Of a stretch of 64,000 nt of DNA, positions 35,569-45,299 are shown piece after piece. Each line of letters starts with the position of its first letter. Position 1 is the first letter of the stretch. Position numbers and translations under genes: made by a program. The notes below the pieces were generated by a model. That model was given only the letters and a program-made list of their open reading frames with translations, did not search any database and was not told where the DNA came from. The stretch spans positions 1 through 64,000 of the forward strand of contig CAWIZE010000004.1 in the NCBI GenBank assembly GCA_963840545.1, read 5' to 3'. This DNA is from JAKAWQ01 sp963840545. GTDB lineage: Bacteria > Pseudomonadota > Alphaproteobacteria > Acetobacterales > Acetobacteraceae.

Positions 35569-36391
35569 TCCTTCTCCCGGCCGGCCCTTTCGCGTCATCG
35601 CCATCGCCAACCAGAAAGGCGGCGTCGGCAAGACCACCACCGCCGTCAATCTCGCGACCGCGCTCGCCGCCACCGGCGAGAAGGTGCTCCTGATCGACCT
35701 CGACCCCCAGGGCAACGCCTCGACCGGCCTCGGGATCGACCGCTCCGCCCGCGACCGCGGCAGCTACCTCCTTCTCCTCGGCGAAGAGACGCCAGCCTCC
35801 CTCATCCGCCCGACCGGCATCCCCGACCTCACCCTGATCCCCGCCGAGCCCGATCTCGCCGGCGCCGAGGTCGAGCTCGTCCCCCTCCCGCGCCGCCAGT
35901 TCCGCCTCCGCGACGCCCTTTCCAACCTCTCCGGGCCCGACGTGCCCCGCTCCATCCTCCCCCGTTCTATCCTCATCGACTGCCCGCCCGGCCTCGGCCT
36001 CCTCACCCTCAACGCGCTCACCGCCGCCGACGCCGTCCTCGTCCCCCTCCAGTGCGAGTTCCTCGCCCTCGAAGGCATCAGCCAGATGATGCGCACGATC
36101 GAAATGGTCCGCCGCGGCTCCAACCCGGCGCTGCGCCTCCAGGGCATCGTGCTGACCATGTTCGATCGCCGCAACAACCTCTCCGAGCTCGTCGCCGCCG
36201 ACGCCCGCGGCTTCTTCGGCACCCAGGTCTATGAAACCGTGATCCCCCGCAACATCCGCGTCTCCGAGGCGCCAAGCCACGGCAAGCCCGTCCTGCTCTA
36301 TGATTTCCGTTCCCCGGGCGCACAGGCCTATGTCAGGCTCGCGGGCGAGCTGCTGCGCCGTGAACGCCAACCCAGCAAAGAACCGGCATGA
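35549..36391 (+). CDS. parA: Chromosome partitioning ATPase ParA
   Basis: A 280-residue P-loop ATPase with the deviant Walker A KGGVGKTT at 23-30, LLIDLDPQGNASTGLG and ILIDCPPGLGLLTLNAL. It moves ParB-parS complexes on the nucleoid. GTG start overlapping rsmG by 20 bases; 4-base overlap with parB. Length and motifs are those of chromosomal ParA/Soj. Confidence 0.95.
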   Translation: MSEKAPDPSPGRPFRVIAIANQKGGVGKTTTAVNLATALAATGEKVLLIDLDPQGNASTGLGIDRSARDRGSYLLLLGEETPASLIRPTGIPDLTLIPAEPDLAGAEVELVPLPRRQFRLRDALSNLSGPDVPRSILPRSILIDCPPGLGLLTLNALTAADAVLVPLQCEFLALEGISQMMRTIEMVRRGSNPALRLQGIVLTMFDRRNNLSELVAADARGFFGTQVYETVIPRNIRVSEAPSHGKPVLLYDFRSPGAQAYVRLAGELLRRERQPSKEPA

Positions 36392-37242
36392 GCACCAAGC
36401 CCACCCCCCGCCTCGGCCGCGGCCTCGCCGCCCTGATGGGCGAAGCCGCCGCCACTCTGGACTCCCCAGCTGCCGCCGGTGTCCAGGCCCTGCCGCTCGC
36501 CGCCCTCGAGCCCGGCCCCTTCCAGCCTCGCATGGGCATCAACCATGCCGCCCAGGCCGAGCTCACGGAATCGATCCGCGCCCGCGGCATCCTCCAGCCG
36601 ATCCTCGTCCGCCCGCACCCCGCCGATCCCGCCCGCTACCAGATCATCGCCGGCGAGCGCCGCTGGCGGGCCGCCCAGGCGGCCGGCCTCTCCGAAGTGC
36701 CGAGCCTCGTCCGCGCGCTCGGCGACGCCGACGCCCTCGCCGCCGCCCTGGTCGAGAACCTCCAGCGCCAGGACCTCAACCCGATTGAGGAGGCCGAAGG
36801 CTATCAGCGCCTGCTCGACGAGTTCGGCCTCCAGCAGGACGCGCTCGCCGAAGCGGTGGGCAAGTCGCGGAGCCACATCACCAATACGCTCCGCCTGCTC
36901 AACCTGCCCCGGTCCATCCAGGGCGATGTCCGCAGCGGCGCCCTCTCCGCCGGCCATGCCCGCCTGCTCATCAACCATCGCGATCCCGAGGCGATCGCCA
37001 TCGCCGTCATCGCCCGCGGCCTCAATGTCCGCCAGACCGAGGCGCTGATGCAGCGCCGCCCGACCGCGTCCGCCACGCTCCCCGAGAAGGATCCGGAGAC
37101 CGAGGCCACCGAGCGGCTGCTCACCGAACATCTCGGTCTGAAGGTGAGCCTCCGCTTCGACGGCAAGGCCGGCGTGCTCGCGATCCAGTACCGATCGCTC
37201 GATCAGCTCGACGCGCTGGTCCAGCTCCTGACCCGCAACTAA
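36388..37242 (+). CDS. parB: Chromosome partitioning protein ParB
   Basis: A 284-residue CTPase clamp. LGRGLAALMG is the N-terminal ParA-stimulating motif, QPRMGINHAAQAELTESI precedes the CTP motif GERRWRAAQ, and the helix-turn-helix is DALAEAVGKSRSHITNTLRLL. It loads at parS 1.4 kb upstream. It converges with holA, the two stop codons overlapping. Confidence 0.95.
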   Translation: MSTKPTPRLGRGLAALMGEAAATLDSPAAAGVQALPLAALEPGPFQPRMGINHAAQAELTESIRARGILQPILVRPHPADPARYQIIAGERRWRAAQAAGLSEVPSLVRALGDADALAAALVENLQRQDLNPIEEAEGYQRLLDEFGLQQDALAEAVGKSRSHITNTLRLLNLPRSIQGDVRSGALSAGHARLLINHRDPEAIAIAVIARGLNVRQTEALMQRRPTASATLPEKDPETEATERLLTEHLGLKVSLRFDGKAGVLAIQYRSLDQLDALVQLLTRN

Positions 37243-38210
37243 CCGCGGCGGGCGGCCCGCCGCGCCAGCGCCAGCACCACGTACCGGCAGAGCGTCGCGG
37301 CCGGCGCGCCCGTCCGCTTCGCCTCCCGCTCGGCGCGGAAGAACGAGGCCAGCGCCGTCGCCAGCGCCTCCCGGGACCAGAGCTTCAGCGCCCGGTTGAA
37401 CGAAGCCTCGCGACGAAAAAAGACCCGCGGCCCGCCCGCCGCGCCCAGCGCCGCCCGCTGGAGCCGTGACAGGTGAAGAATCCCGGCACGGATCACGCTC
37501 ACGGGCGTCGCCCCCTCGGCCAGCGCCCGCTCGAGCGCCCGGTCCGCCGTCGCGACATCGCCGGACGTCGCCGCGAAAAGCGCATCGTCGAGCGAAAGCC
37601 CCGCCACGTCGCCGACCACCGCCTCCGCCGCCGCGAGGTCCACCCGCCCGCCCCGCCCGACATAAAGGGAAAGCTTTTCGATCTCTCGCCGGTTGAGCGC
37701 ATGGTCCGCCCCGAGCTGAGACACAAGCCAGGCCAGCGCCTGCCCGTCCACGCCCACCCCCTCGGCAGCCAGCCAGGCGCGCACGCTCTCGGCGAGTTTT
37801 TCCCCTTCCTCGGCGTAACAGCCGATCGTGACGCCGTCGCGATGCGCCTCGACCAGCTTGACGAGGCGCGAGCGGCTCGGCGCCAGGCCCGGCGCCTCGA
37901 GCAGGACGAGCGCATCGCCCCACCCCTCGAGCACCGTGGCCACCGGCTCGCGCGCCTCCTCGCCGGCATCGACCAGCCGCAGCACGCGCCGCCCGCCGAT
38001 CAGGCTGCCGCTCGCCGCCTCGACCGGCAGGTCCGCGGCACGCGCGAGGGTCGCCAGCCGGAACGGATCGTCCGCCGCCCCGATCACCGCCCGCACCAGA
38101 GCCGCCGCGCGCTCGCGGATCAACCCCGTATCCTCGCCGTAGAGCAGAACCACCCGCGCCGGCCCGGGATCGCGCAGAAACGAAGCGACCCGTCGGGCCT
38201 CGAGCTTCAC
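37239..38210 (-). CDS. holA: DNA polymerase III delta subunit
   Basis: A 323-residue clamp-loader delta subunit. VVLLYGEDTGLIRERAAAL and LVSQLGADHALNRREIEKLSLYVG are diagnostic. It opens the sliding clamp during replication. Its ATG overlaps the lptE stop (ATGA), giving the usual leuS-lptE-holA operon. Confidence 0.93.
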   Translation of the reverse strand: MKLEARRVASFLRDPGPARVVLLYGEDTGLIRERAAALVRAVIGAADDPFRLATLARAADLPVEAASGSLIGGRRVLRLVDAGEEAREPVATVLEGWGDALVLLEAPGLAPSRSRLVKLVEAHRDGVTIGCYAEEGEKLAESVRAWLAAEGVGVDGQALAWLVSQLGADHALNRREIEKLSLYVGRGGRVDLAAAEAVVGDVAGLSLDDALFAATSGDVATADRALERALAEGATPVSVIRAGILHLSRLQRAALGAAGGPRVFFRREASFNRALKLWSREALATALASFFRAEREAKRTGAPAATLCRYVVLALARRAARRG

Positions 38211-38728
38211 CTCTGGGCGACCTTGTCCCTGGCGTGGAAATAGGCCGCGACGCGGACGACGATCTGATCGGCGACATTGTCGGCCATCCGCCGATAGAGC
38301 GCGTCGGTGTCGAGGCTCTGGAAGAAATATTGGTTGACGACGACGCTGTAGCCGTCCTGGACATTCACCGTCCCCGTCGCCAGAGGCGGCGTGCCCGGCG
38401 CCGCGCCGACGAGCTGCCAGATCGCGTGCCCCTCATAGCGCACGAAGGTCGTGTCGGTGTCGGGATCGATGCCGATCCCCTCGCTCGCAATGCTGTAGGA
38501 GACCGCGAGCGTGTAATCCTTGGCCGACGGCGCGCCGCTGCCCTCCAGCCTCACCTGCAGCGCCTGGCGCAACTCCTGCCCCGGCCGGTCCGGGATCACC
38601 GCCACATAAACAAGGCCGAGATCCGCCGCGGGCTGCTGGCCGGCGGAGACAGGGGCATAGACCGGGGCGAACCCGCAGCCGGCCAAGGGGGCAACCAGCA
38701 GCGCGCTCACGAGGTGGCGCCGGCGCAT
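38207..38728 (-). CDS. lptE: LPS-assembly lipoprotein LptE
   Basis: A 173-residue lipoprotein. The signal peptide ends in the lipobox LAGC (MRRRHLVSALLVAPLAGC), followed by GFAPVYAPVSAG. The context between leuS and holA and the body (RLEGSGAPSAKDYTLAVSYS) fit LptE, which plugs the LptD outer-membrane channel for lipopolysaccharide. Start at ATG 38728, 5 bases after the leuS stop. Confidence 0.85.
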   Translation of the reverse strand: MRRRHLVSALLVAPLAGCGFAPVYAPVSAGQQPAADLGLVYVAVIPDRPGQELRQALQVRLEGSGAPSAKDYTLAVSYSIASEGIGIDPDTDTTFVRYEGHAIWQLVGAAPGTPPLATGTVNVQDGYSVVVNQYFFQSLDTDALYRRMADNVADQIVVRVAAYFHARDKVAQR

Positions 38729-38732
38729 CGCC

Positions 38733-41339
38733 TCAGCCGGCAAGGACGAAATTGACGATCCGGTTGGGCACGTGGATGCGCCGGACCACAAGCCGCCCGG
38801 CAAGCAGGCGGGCGACGTTCGGCTCGGCCTCCGCCGCCGCGATCACCTCGGGCTCGGGCGAATCCGGGGCCATGACGATTGTGCCGCGCAGCTTGCCACC
38901 CACCTGCACCGCGATCGTCACCGCATCGGAGGCGGCAAGCGCCGGATCGGCCTCTGGCCAGGGAAGCTCCGCCACGAAGCGGGAAGAACCGGGATAGAGC
39001 CGCGCGTAAAGCTCCTCGGCGAGGTGGGGGATCATCGGTGCGGCGAGCCGGACGAGGATCTCGACCGCCTCCCGCCGCGCCGCCCTCAGCCCCTCGGCCT
39101 CCTCACGCTCCGACTCTGCAACCGCCCCCGCAAGCTCGTAAAGCCGGGCCACCGCGCTGTTGAACGCAAAAACCTCGAGCGCTTCGGTGACGGCAAGAAT
39201 AGTCTGGTGCGTCCGCCGCCGTAGCGCTCGCACCGAGTCTGAGAACAAATCAGGAACATGATCGCCCGGCGGGGCCCCCGCGATCTGATCGGCGAGGCGC
39301 AGCACGCGCTGAAGGAAACGGTGGGCACCAGCCACCCCCGCCTCCGTCCATTCCATGTCGCGCTCCGGCGGATTGTCGGAAAGGATGAACCAGCGCGCCG
39401 TGTCCGCCCCGTAGCGCGCGATGATGGCGCCGGGATCGACCGTGTTGCGACGCGATTTCGACATCGCCTCGATCCGCCCGACGATCACCGCAGCACCACT
39501 CGCCCGCTCGACGACGCTGCCGTCCGCCTGCCGCTCGACCTCCTCGGGATAGAGCCAGGTTCCGTTGCCGGCACGGTAGCTCTCGTGCGTCACCATCCCT
39601 TGCGTGAAGAGCCCGGCGAAGGGTTCGGCCACCGCGACGAAGCCGGTCCTCTGCATCGCGCGGGTGAAGAACCGCGCATAGAGCAGATGCAGGATCGCAT
39701 GCTCGATGCCGCCGATATACTGATCGACCGGCAGCCAGTGCTCGACCGCAGCGCGATCGACCGGACCGGCGGCCGCCGGGCTGCAGAAGCGGGAAAAATA
39801 CCAGGCGCTGTCGACGAAGGTATCGAGCGTGTCGGTCTCGCGCTCGGCCGGGCCGCCGCACGCCGGACACCGCACGTGCTTCCAGGTGGGGTGATCCGCG
39901 AGCGGGTTGCCGGGACGATCGAAGCGCACGTCCTCGGGCAGCATCACCGGCAGATCCTGCGGCGAAACCGGAACGATCCCGCAGGACGCGCAATGGATCA
40001 CCGGGATCGGGCAGCCCCAGTAGCGCTGGCGGCTGACACCCCAATCGCGCAAGCGCCAGTTGACCTCGCCGCTTCCGATGCCCATCCGCTCGAGCTCCGC
40101 GATGACCCGGCGCTTGGCGGCCGCGGGATCGAGCCCGTCGAGGAAGCCCGAATGGATGATCGTGCCGGGGCCGACCCAGGCGCTGGCGCCGACCGAGAAA
40201 TCCTCCGCCCGCTCGCCCGGCGGCAGCACCACCGGCCGCACGGGAAGTCCGTATTTCCGGGCGAACTCGAGGTCGCGCTGATCGTGCGCGGGGCAGCCGA
40301 AGATCGCCCCGGTGCCGTAGTCCATCAGCACGAAATTGGCGATCCAGACCGGTTTTTTTTCCCCTTTCAGGAACGGATGGACGACCGTGAGCCCGGTGTC
40401 GTAGCCCTGCTTCTCGGCCGCCTCGATCGCGGCCTCGCTGGTGCCGAGGCGGCGGCACTCGGCGATGAATTTGGCCGCCCCCGGATCGCGCGCCGCAATG
40501 GCGGCGGCAAGCGGATGCTCGGGCGCAAGCGCCAGGAAGGACATGCCGAAGAGCGTATCGGGGCGGGTGGTATAGACCTCGACGGAGGGGATGCCGTCCG
40601 CCGGCGCTGCGAGAGGAAAGGAAATGCGGGCGCCCTCGCTACGGCCGATCCAGTGCGCCTGCATCGTGCGCACGCGCTCGGGCCAGCGCTCGAGCCCATC
40701 GAGTGCCGCGAGCAGCTCAGGGGCGAATTCGGTGATGCGGAAGAACCATTGCGCAAGGCGGCGCTTCTCGACCGGCGCGCCGGAGCGCCAGCCGCGCCCG
40801 TCGATCACCTGCTCGTTGGCGAGGACGGTTCCATCGACCGGATCCCAATTGACAAAGCTTTCCTTGCGATAGGCGAGCCCGGCGCGGAGGAGGGCAAGGA
40901 AAAGAACCTGCTGCTGGCCGTAATAGGCGACGTCGCAGGTGGCGAATTCCCGCTCCCAGTCGAGCGAGAGGCCCATGCGGCGGAGCTCGGCGCGCATCGC
41001 GGCGATGTTGTCGTAGGTCCAGCGAGCGGGATGGATGCCGCGCTCGCGGGCGGCATTCTCCGCCGGCAGGCCAAAGGCATCCCAGCCCATCGGGTGAAGC
41101 ACGGAAAAACCCCGCGCCCGCTTGTAGCGGGCGACCACGTCGCCCAGCGTGTAGTTGCGGACATGCCCCATGTGGATCTTGCCGCTGGGGTAGGGGAACA
41201 TCTCGAGGACGTAGTATTTCGGCTTGCCTTCCGCCGGCACGTCGGCGACGCGGAAGCAGTTGCGCTCGGCCCAGGCGCGCTGCCAGCGCGGCTCGGCTCC
41301 GGCGAAGTCATATCGAGCGGGCGAGGCGGTGTCCGGCAT
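38733..41339 (-). CDS. leuS: Leucyl-tRNA synthetase
   Basis: An 868-residue class I synthetase charging tRNA-Leu. The HIGH motif reads HMGH in YPSGKIHMGHVRNYTLGD, and KMSKS reads MSKSRRN. The editing domain has TRPDTLFG and the C-terminal anticodon-binding part ends IHVPNRIVNFVLAG. Full length and intact. Confidence 0.97.
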   Translation of the reverse strand: MPDTASPARYDFAGAEPRWQRAWAERNCFRVADVPAEGKPKYYVLEMFPYPSGKIHMGHVRNYTLGDVVARYKRARGFSVLHPMGWDAFGLPAENAARERGIHPARWTYDNIAAMRAELRRMGLSLDWEREFATCDVAYYGQQQVLFLALLRAGLAYRKESFVNWDPVDGTVLANEQVIDGRGWRSGAPVEKRRLAQWFFRITEFAPELLAALDGLERWPERVRTMQAHWIGRSEGARISFPLAAPADGIPSVEVYTTRPDTLFGMSFLALAPEHPLAAAIAARDPGAAKFIAECRRLGTSEAAIEAAEKQGYDTGLTVVHPFLKGEKKPVWIANFVLMDYGTGAIFGCPAHDQRDLEFARKYGLPVRPVVLPPGERAEDFSVGASAWVGPGTIIHSGFLDGLDPAAAKRRVIAELERMGIGSGEVNWRLRDWGVSRQRYWGCPIPVIHCASCGIVPVSPQDLPVMLPEDVRFDRPGNPLADHPTWKHVRCPACGGPAERETDTLDTFVDSAWYFSRFCSPAAAGPVDRAAVEHWLPVDQYIGGIEHAILHLLYARFFTRAMQRTGFVAVAEPFAGLFTQGMVTHESYRAGNGTWLYPEEVERQADGSVVERASGAAVIVGRIEAMSKSRRNTVDPGAIIARYGADTARWFILSDNPPERDMEWTEAGVAGAHRFLQRVLRLADQIAGAPPGDHVPDLFSDSVRALRRRTHQTILAVTEALEVFAFNSAVARLYELAGAVAESEREEAEGLRAARREAVEILVRLAAPMIPHLAEELYARLYPGSSRFVAELPWPEADPALAASDAVTIAVQVGGKLRGTIVMAPDSPEPEVIAAAEAEPNVARLLAGRLVVRRIHVPNRIVNFVLAG

Positions 41340-41345
41340 GGGAGG

Positions 41346-41882
41346 TCACGGACTGCCGCTCTCGGCGCGGAGCAGCCGGGCACGGTCGAGCACGCGATTT
41401 TCGATATCGGAGATGGTTGCGGGGCTCACCTCGGCATCGACCCACGAGCCGTTCTTGAGCACCTGGCGGTAGATCGCGACGCGCAGCGCCGCGGCGGTGA
41501 GCTCGCGGCCGAGGATATAGGCGGTCGCCTTGAAGCGCTCGTCCGGCGCCTGCGGCGGCTGCCACCAATCGGTGATGATGACGCCGCCGAAGGGATCGGC
41601 GGAGGCGAGCGGCATGAAGGAGAGGGTATCCAGCGCGCCGCGCCAGAGATAGGCGTTGACGCCGAGGGCAGCCCCTGCGTTCGCCCCCGTGCTGCGTCCG
41701 TTGCCGTTGCCGAGCACGTTCAACGAGAGCCCCTGGGGGCCGAACAACGTGCCGGGGGCTGTCGAGCCCGGCCCGATGTTCTGGGGCGCATAGGTCTCCG
41801 GCGGGACCGGCGTCGAGCGGCCGCAGGAGGCGAGTGCGGGCAGCAACAGCAGGCCGAGGGCGGTGCGCAGACGGGATGCCAT
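41346..41882 (-). CDS. DUF3576 lipoprotein
   Basis: A 178-residue protein with a lipoprotein signal (LLLLPALASCG) and the DUF3576 core: LGVNAYLWRGALDTLSFMPL, DPFGGVIITDWW and RFKATAYILGRELTAAALRV. Function unknown; in alphaproteobacteria it is commonly placed before leuS-lptE-holA and so is linked to the outer membrane. It ends 6 bases before leuS. Confidence 0.9.
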   Translation of the reverse strand: MASRLRTALGLLLLPALASCGRSTPVPPETYAPQNIGPGSTAPGTLFGPQGLSLNVLGNGNGRSTGANAGAALGVNAYLWRGALDTLSFMPLASADPFGGVIITDWWQPPQAPDERFKATAYILGRELTAAALRVAIYRQVLKNGSWVDAEVSPATISDIENRVLDRARLLRAESGSP

Positions 41883-41987
41883 GGGATGCCTGACCTGCGG
41901 GGCGTGTCCCCGTTGGAGAAGAGAGCAGGTTCTCTAGCGAGTTGCGGCCCGACCGCCAAGGGCCCAAGGGGCCCCGGGCAAAGAGAA

Positions 41988-42013
41988 GGGCGGCAGGATC
42001 GCTCCTGTCGCCC
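41988..42013 (-). terminator. Terminator after porin 1
   Basis: GGGCGGCAGGA-TCGC-TCCTGTCGCCC pairs with one mismatch; on the minus strand a pyrimidine-rich TTCTCTTTG follows. A closely related hairpin follows porin 2. Confidence 0.7.
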
Positions 42014-42054
42014 CCTTGGTCGCCCCCTCGGAGAGCGGGAATGCTCCCTTCAGG

Positions 42055-43428
42055 TCACCATTTCAGGACGGTGCCGAGGGCGAACACCTGGGACTTCACG
42101 TTGTTGCCGACACCAGGGTCCGCGGACGTATTCGGCAGGGCGGTGTTGAAGTCCTGGCCGAGCTGGTGACGCAGGCCGTAGAGGTAGGAGAGGTAGAGAG
42201 CCATGCCGGGCGCCACCTCATAGGTGGCGCCGGCGGCGATGCCCTGGTCCGTCTCGGTCCGGGCCACCGTTGTCCCCGGCGACCAGTTGCCGGCGAAGTT
42301 GGTGCGGAAATAGCTGGCGCCGATCACGTACGGCCCCACCCCATACTGCACGCCGCCCATCCACGCGATTTCATCGACGCCGCCCCTTGGCTGCGGCGAA
42401 TAGAGCCCGTCCTGCTCGCCGTAGCTGAAGTTGCCGCCGAAGGTGAAGTTGGCGACGGTAACGGTCGCACCGACTTGGCCGACCGAGAGGCCATAGAACT
42501 CGGTGCCTGCGAGCGCCGGGGGACCATTGTAGGCGACTTTGGAGGCACCGACATAGCCGCCGCCGAGCTGGACGCCGACCGGGCCGAACGTGCCGGTGTA
42601 TTGCGCGCCGACGTCAATCATATTCCGAAAGCGCGCGGTCACGCCCGGGATCGGGGCGGCGGCGAGGGCGTTGCAGCCCGACGAGGCGGTCGAGCAGTTG
42701 CCGTTCCAGAGATTGTCGGTGTTCGGCTCGAAGCCGATGCCGAACTGGAAGCCTGCCCAGCTCGGCGACATGTAGACGACCTTGTCGCCGGTCTGGAGCG
42801 GACCGACATCGCTGAACGGATAGACCGGGGCCGTCACGCCGGGGACGAAGGCCGGCACGTCGCCGTTCCAGGCGCCGTCATTGAAGCCTTCGAAGGTGCC
42901 GGTCTCGAAGTTCGTGGTCGGCCCGTTCTGCATGCCGAAGCTGAACGTGCCGAGCGCGTCAGTGGCGACATAGCCATAAGCCTGGAACCAGTAGAGCGTC
43001 TCGCCGCTGCTGCTGCTCCCGGGGCTGGCCTTCGCCACCCCACCAGTGCTCCCAGGCATACGGATTTCGCTGACGACGCCATATTGCAGGCCGTTGGCGG
43101 CGACCGCATCGAAGCCCGGGAAGAGACGGATATAGCCCTGGAACTGGTAGGGGTCGTTCTTGAAGCCGCCGAGGCTATCCGACGACGAGCCCTCGACGCC
43201 CGCGTACCAGTTGATGCGGCCGTTGAGGTGCACGACGAAGCTGTTGGGAGCCACCATCCCGGGCGCGGGCGCAACTGTGGTCGCAGGCGGAGCACCCAGG
43301 CCGCTGACGCCGTAGGCCGCGTTCGGCTCGTACACCGTCGGCGCGGCGGTGGTTTGGGCATAGGCGCCGCCAGCGATTGCTACCGTCCCGCCGAGAACGG
43401 CCACCGTGGTAAGCAGGAGCTTGCGCAT
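42055..43428 (-). CDS. Outer-membrane porin 1
   Basis: A 457-residue beta-barrel porin with a signal peptide ending near GGAYAQ (MRKLLLTTVAVLGGTVAIAG). Barrel motifs include VVHLNGRINWYAGVEG, YIRLFPGFDAVAANGLQYG and TFSFGMQNGPTTNFETG, and the chain ends FALGTVLKW with a C-terminal W in the outer-membrane insertion pattern. It closely resembles the next porin. A possible leader hairpin (GGACGGT-TTT-ACCGTCC) stands at 43460-43476. Confidence 0.92.
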   Translation of the reverse strand: MRKLLLTTVAVLGGTVAIAGGAYAQTTAAPTVYEPNAAYGVSGLGAPPATTVAPAPGMVAPNSFVVHLNGRINWYAGVEGSSSDSLGGFKNDPYQFQGYIRLFPGFDAVAANGLQYGVVSEIRMPGSTGGVAKASPGSSSSGETLYWFQAYGYVATDALGTFSFGMQNGPTTNFETGTFEGFNDGAWNGDVPAFVPGVTAPVYPFSDVGPLQTGDKVVYMSPSWAGFQFGIGFEPNTDNLWNGNCSTASSGCNALAAAPIPGVTARFRNMIDVGAQYTGTFGPVGVQLGGGYVGASKVAYNGPPALAGTEFYGLSVGQVGATVTVANFTFGGNFSYGEQDGLYSPQPRGGVDEIAWMGGVQYGVGPYVIGASYFRTNFAGNWSPGTTVARTETDQGIAAGATYEVAPGMALYLSYLYGLRHQLGQDFNTALPNTSADPGVGNNVKSQVFALGTVLKW

Positions 43429-43680
43429 CCGCGTTTCCCCTATGACTCCGGACCCGCCGGGACGGTTTTACCGTCCTCGCCGCAACGGCGCCCAAGAGAA
43501 AGTCAGGTCGCCGAAACAGCGAGGTGAATTCCTCTAAATTTTCAGCGCTCCGCAACCAGCGGGCAATTGGTTTCATAGTCCTGACATTGCATCTGCGACG
43601 CACCGTGGCTAAAACGCAACAGTTCGCGCGCTGCGGCGAGATCGCCGAGGGGACGCCCAAAACGCCCGGGGCAAATAGAG
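43429..43680. other. Gap between the two porin genes
   Basis: It holds the 5' region of porin 1, including the hairpin GGACGGT-TTT-ACCGTCC at 43460-43476, and an AT-rich stretch near 43530-43570 that probably contains the promoter. No gene is seen. Confidence 0.4.
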
Positions 43681-43710
43681 AAGGGCGGCAGGATCGCTCC
43701 TGCCGCCCTT
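43681..43710 (-). terminator. Terminator after porin 2
   Basis: A perfect 13-base-arm hairpin: AAGGGCGGCAGGA, loop TCGC, then its complement. It is a sequence relative of the terminator at 41988 and lies 28 bases beyond the porin 2 stop. Confidence 0.8.
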
Positions 43711-43738
43711 CCCGGAGAGCGGAAACGCTCGGTTCAGA

Positions 43739-45100
43739 TCACCACTTCATGACGGTGCCGAGGGCGAACGCCTGGGATTGCGTGTTGTTGCCCGCCACGC
43801 CCGGCGTCCCCGTGTAGAAGTCGTAACCGATCTGGTGACGCAGGCCGTAGAGGTAGGAGAGGTAGAGGGCCATGCCGGGCGCCACCGCATAGGTACCGCC
43901 GACGGCGATGCCTTGGTCGGTCTCGGCCCGAGCGACGGTGGTGGTCGCCTCGGTCCAGCCGCCGGCGTACTTGGTCTTGAAGTAGCTGCCGCCGACTACG
44001 ATCGGGCCGGTGGTGTATTGCGTTCCGAGCATGAAGGCGAGTTCGTTCTGACCACCCTTCGGCTGGACGGAATAGTCCCCGTTCATCCGGCCGTAGCCGA
44101 TGTTGCCGCCGACGGTGAATCCGGCGAACGAGAGGGTGCCGCCGAAGTCGCCGAACGAATAGCCCTCATAGGTCTTGCCGACCGGGGCGGCCCCGCCGTC
44201 ATAGTTGACCATGCTGGAGGCGACGTAGGCGCCGCCGAAGGCGACGCCGACAGGACCGAAGGTGCCGCCATACTGGCCGCCGAGATCGACCATGTTCCGC
44301 CAGCGGGTGAGGTCCGAGGTCGAGGGGCTGGCGGAGAGGCTGTTGCAGCCCGATGAGGCGGTGGAGCAGTTCCCGTTCCAGAGGTTGTTGGTGTTCGGGG
44401 CGAAAGCGGCGCCGAACTGGAAGCCCGCGAAGCTCGGCGACATGTAGACGATCCGGTCGGCGGTGTAATAGGCGCCGACGTCGGAGAACGGATAGACCGG
44501 CGCAGTCGCGCCGGCGACGAAACCGGGTACGTCGCCGTTCCAGGCGCCATCGTTGAAGCCTTCGAAGGTGCCGGTCTGGAACAGGTCCATCGGCCCGTCA
44601 CCCATGCCGAACCGGAAAGTGCCGACCTGGGCAGTCCCGACATAGCCGTAGGCGCGCCGCCAGAAGAGCGTCTCGGCGCTGCTGGTGGAGCCGGGGCTGG
44701 CGCCCGCGTGCCCGCCACCGCCGCCGGCGCCAGGCATCCGGATTTCGGCAACCACGCCATATTGCAGGCCGTTGGCGGCAACCGCGTCAAAGCCCGGATA
44801 GAGGCGGATATAGCCCTGGAACTGGTAGGGGTCGCTCTTGTAGCCGCCCTTGCCGTTGGACGAGTCGCCTTCCACGCCAGCGTACCAGTTGATGCGGCCG
44901 TTGAGGTGCACGACGAAGCTGTTGGGGGCGGTCATCCCGGAGGCGACGGCGGTGGTCGCGGTCGTGGGCGGAGCGCCCATGCCGCCGACACCGAAGCCCG
45001 CGTTCGGCGCGGGCGGCATCGCGGTTTGAGCGAAAGCCCCGCCAGCGAGCCCAACGGTCGCGCCGATCGCGGCCGCCGTGCCAAGCAAAAGTTTGCGCAT
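43739..45100 (-). CDS. Outer-membrane porin 2
   Basis: A 453-residue porin with a signal peptide ending GGAFAQ. It shares with porin 1 long near-identical blocks such as NSFVVHLNGRINWYAGVEG, GFNDGAWNGDVP, LWNGNCSTASSGCN and MALYLSYLYGLRHQ. Both carry a CSTASSGC cysteine pair that could form a loop disulfide. The start is the ATG at 45100; a longer frame to 45844 is antisense shadow. Tandem duplication is clear. Confidence 0.92.
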   Translation of the reverse strand: MRKLLLGTAAAIGATVGLAGGAFAQTAMPPAPNAGFGVGGMGAPPTTATTAVASGMTAPNSFVVHLNGRINWYAGVEGDSSNGKGGYKSDPYQFQGYIRLYPGFDAVAANGLQYGVVAEIRMPGAGGGGGHAGASPGSTSSAETLFWRRAYGYVGTAQVGTFRFGMGDGPMDLFQTGTFEGFNDGAWNGDVPGFVAGATAPVYPFSDVGAYYTADRIVYMSPSFAGFQFGAAFAPNTNNLWNGNCSTASSGCNSLSASPSTSDLTRWRNMVDLGGQYGGTFGPVGVAFGGAYVASSMVNYDGGAAPVGKTYEGYSFGDFGGTLSFAGFTVGGNIGYGRMNGDYSVQPKGGQNELAFMLGTQYTTGPIVVGGSYFKTKYAGGWTEATTTVARAETDQGIAVGGTYAVAPGMALYLSYLYGLRHQIGYDFYTGTPGVAGNNTQSQAFALGTVMKW

Positions 45101-45299
45101 CCAGATCCTCCTCTGTCGGCCGGTTTCCCGGCGTGGTTCCCTGCCATCGCCAGCGGCACGATCCCGGAAGGCAAAACCCCCGGCCGCCCGGGCACGTCGA
45201 AGCGGCGGGACTATGAACGCAGCCCCCGAAGGCCGGCAACTGTCCGCGTCGATGCGGCATGGCATTTCCGAAACACTGTGGCGCGAATGCAACATTCGT

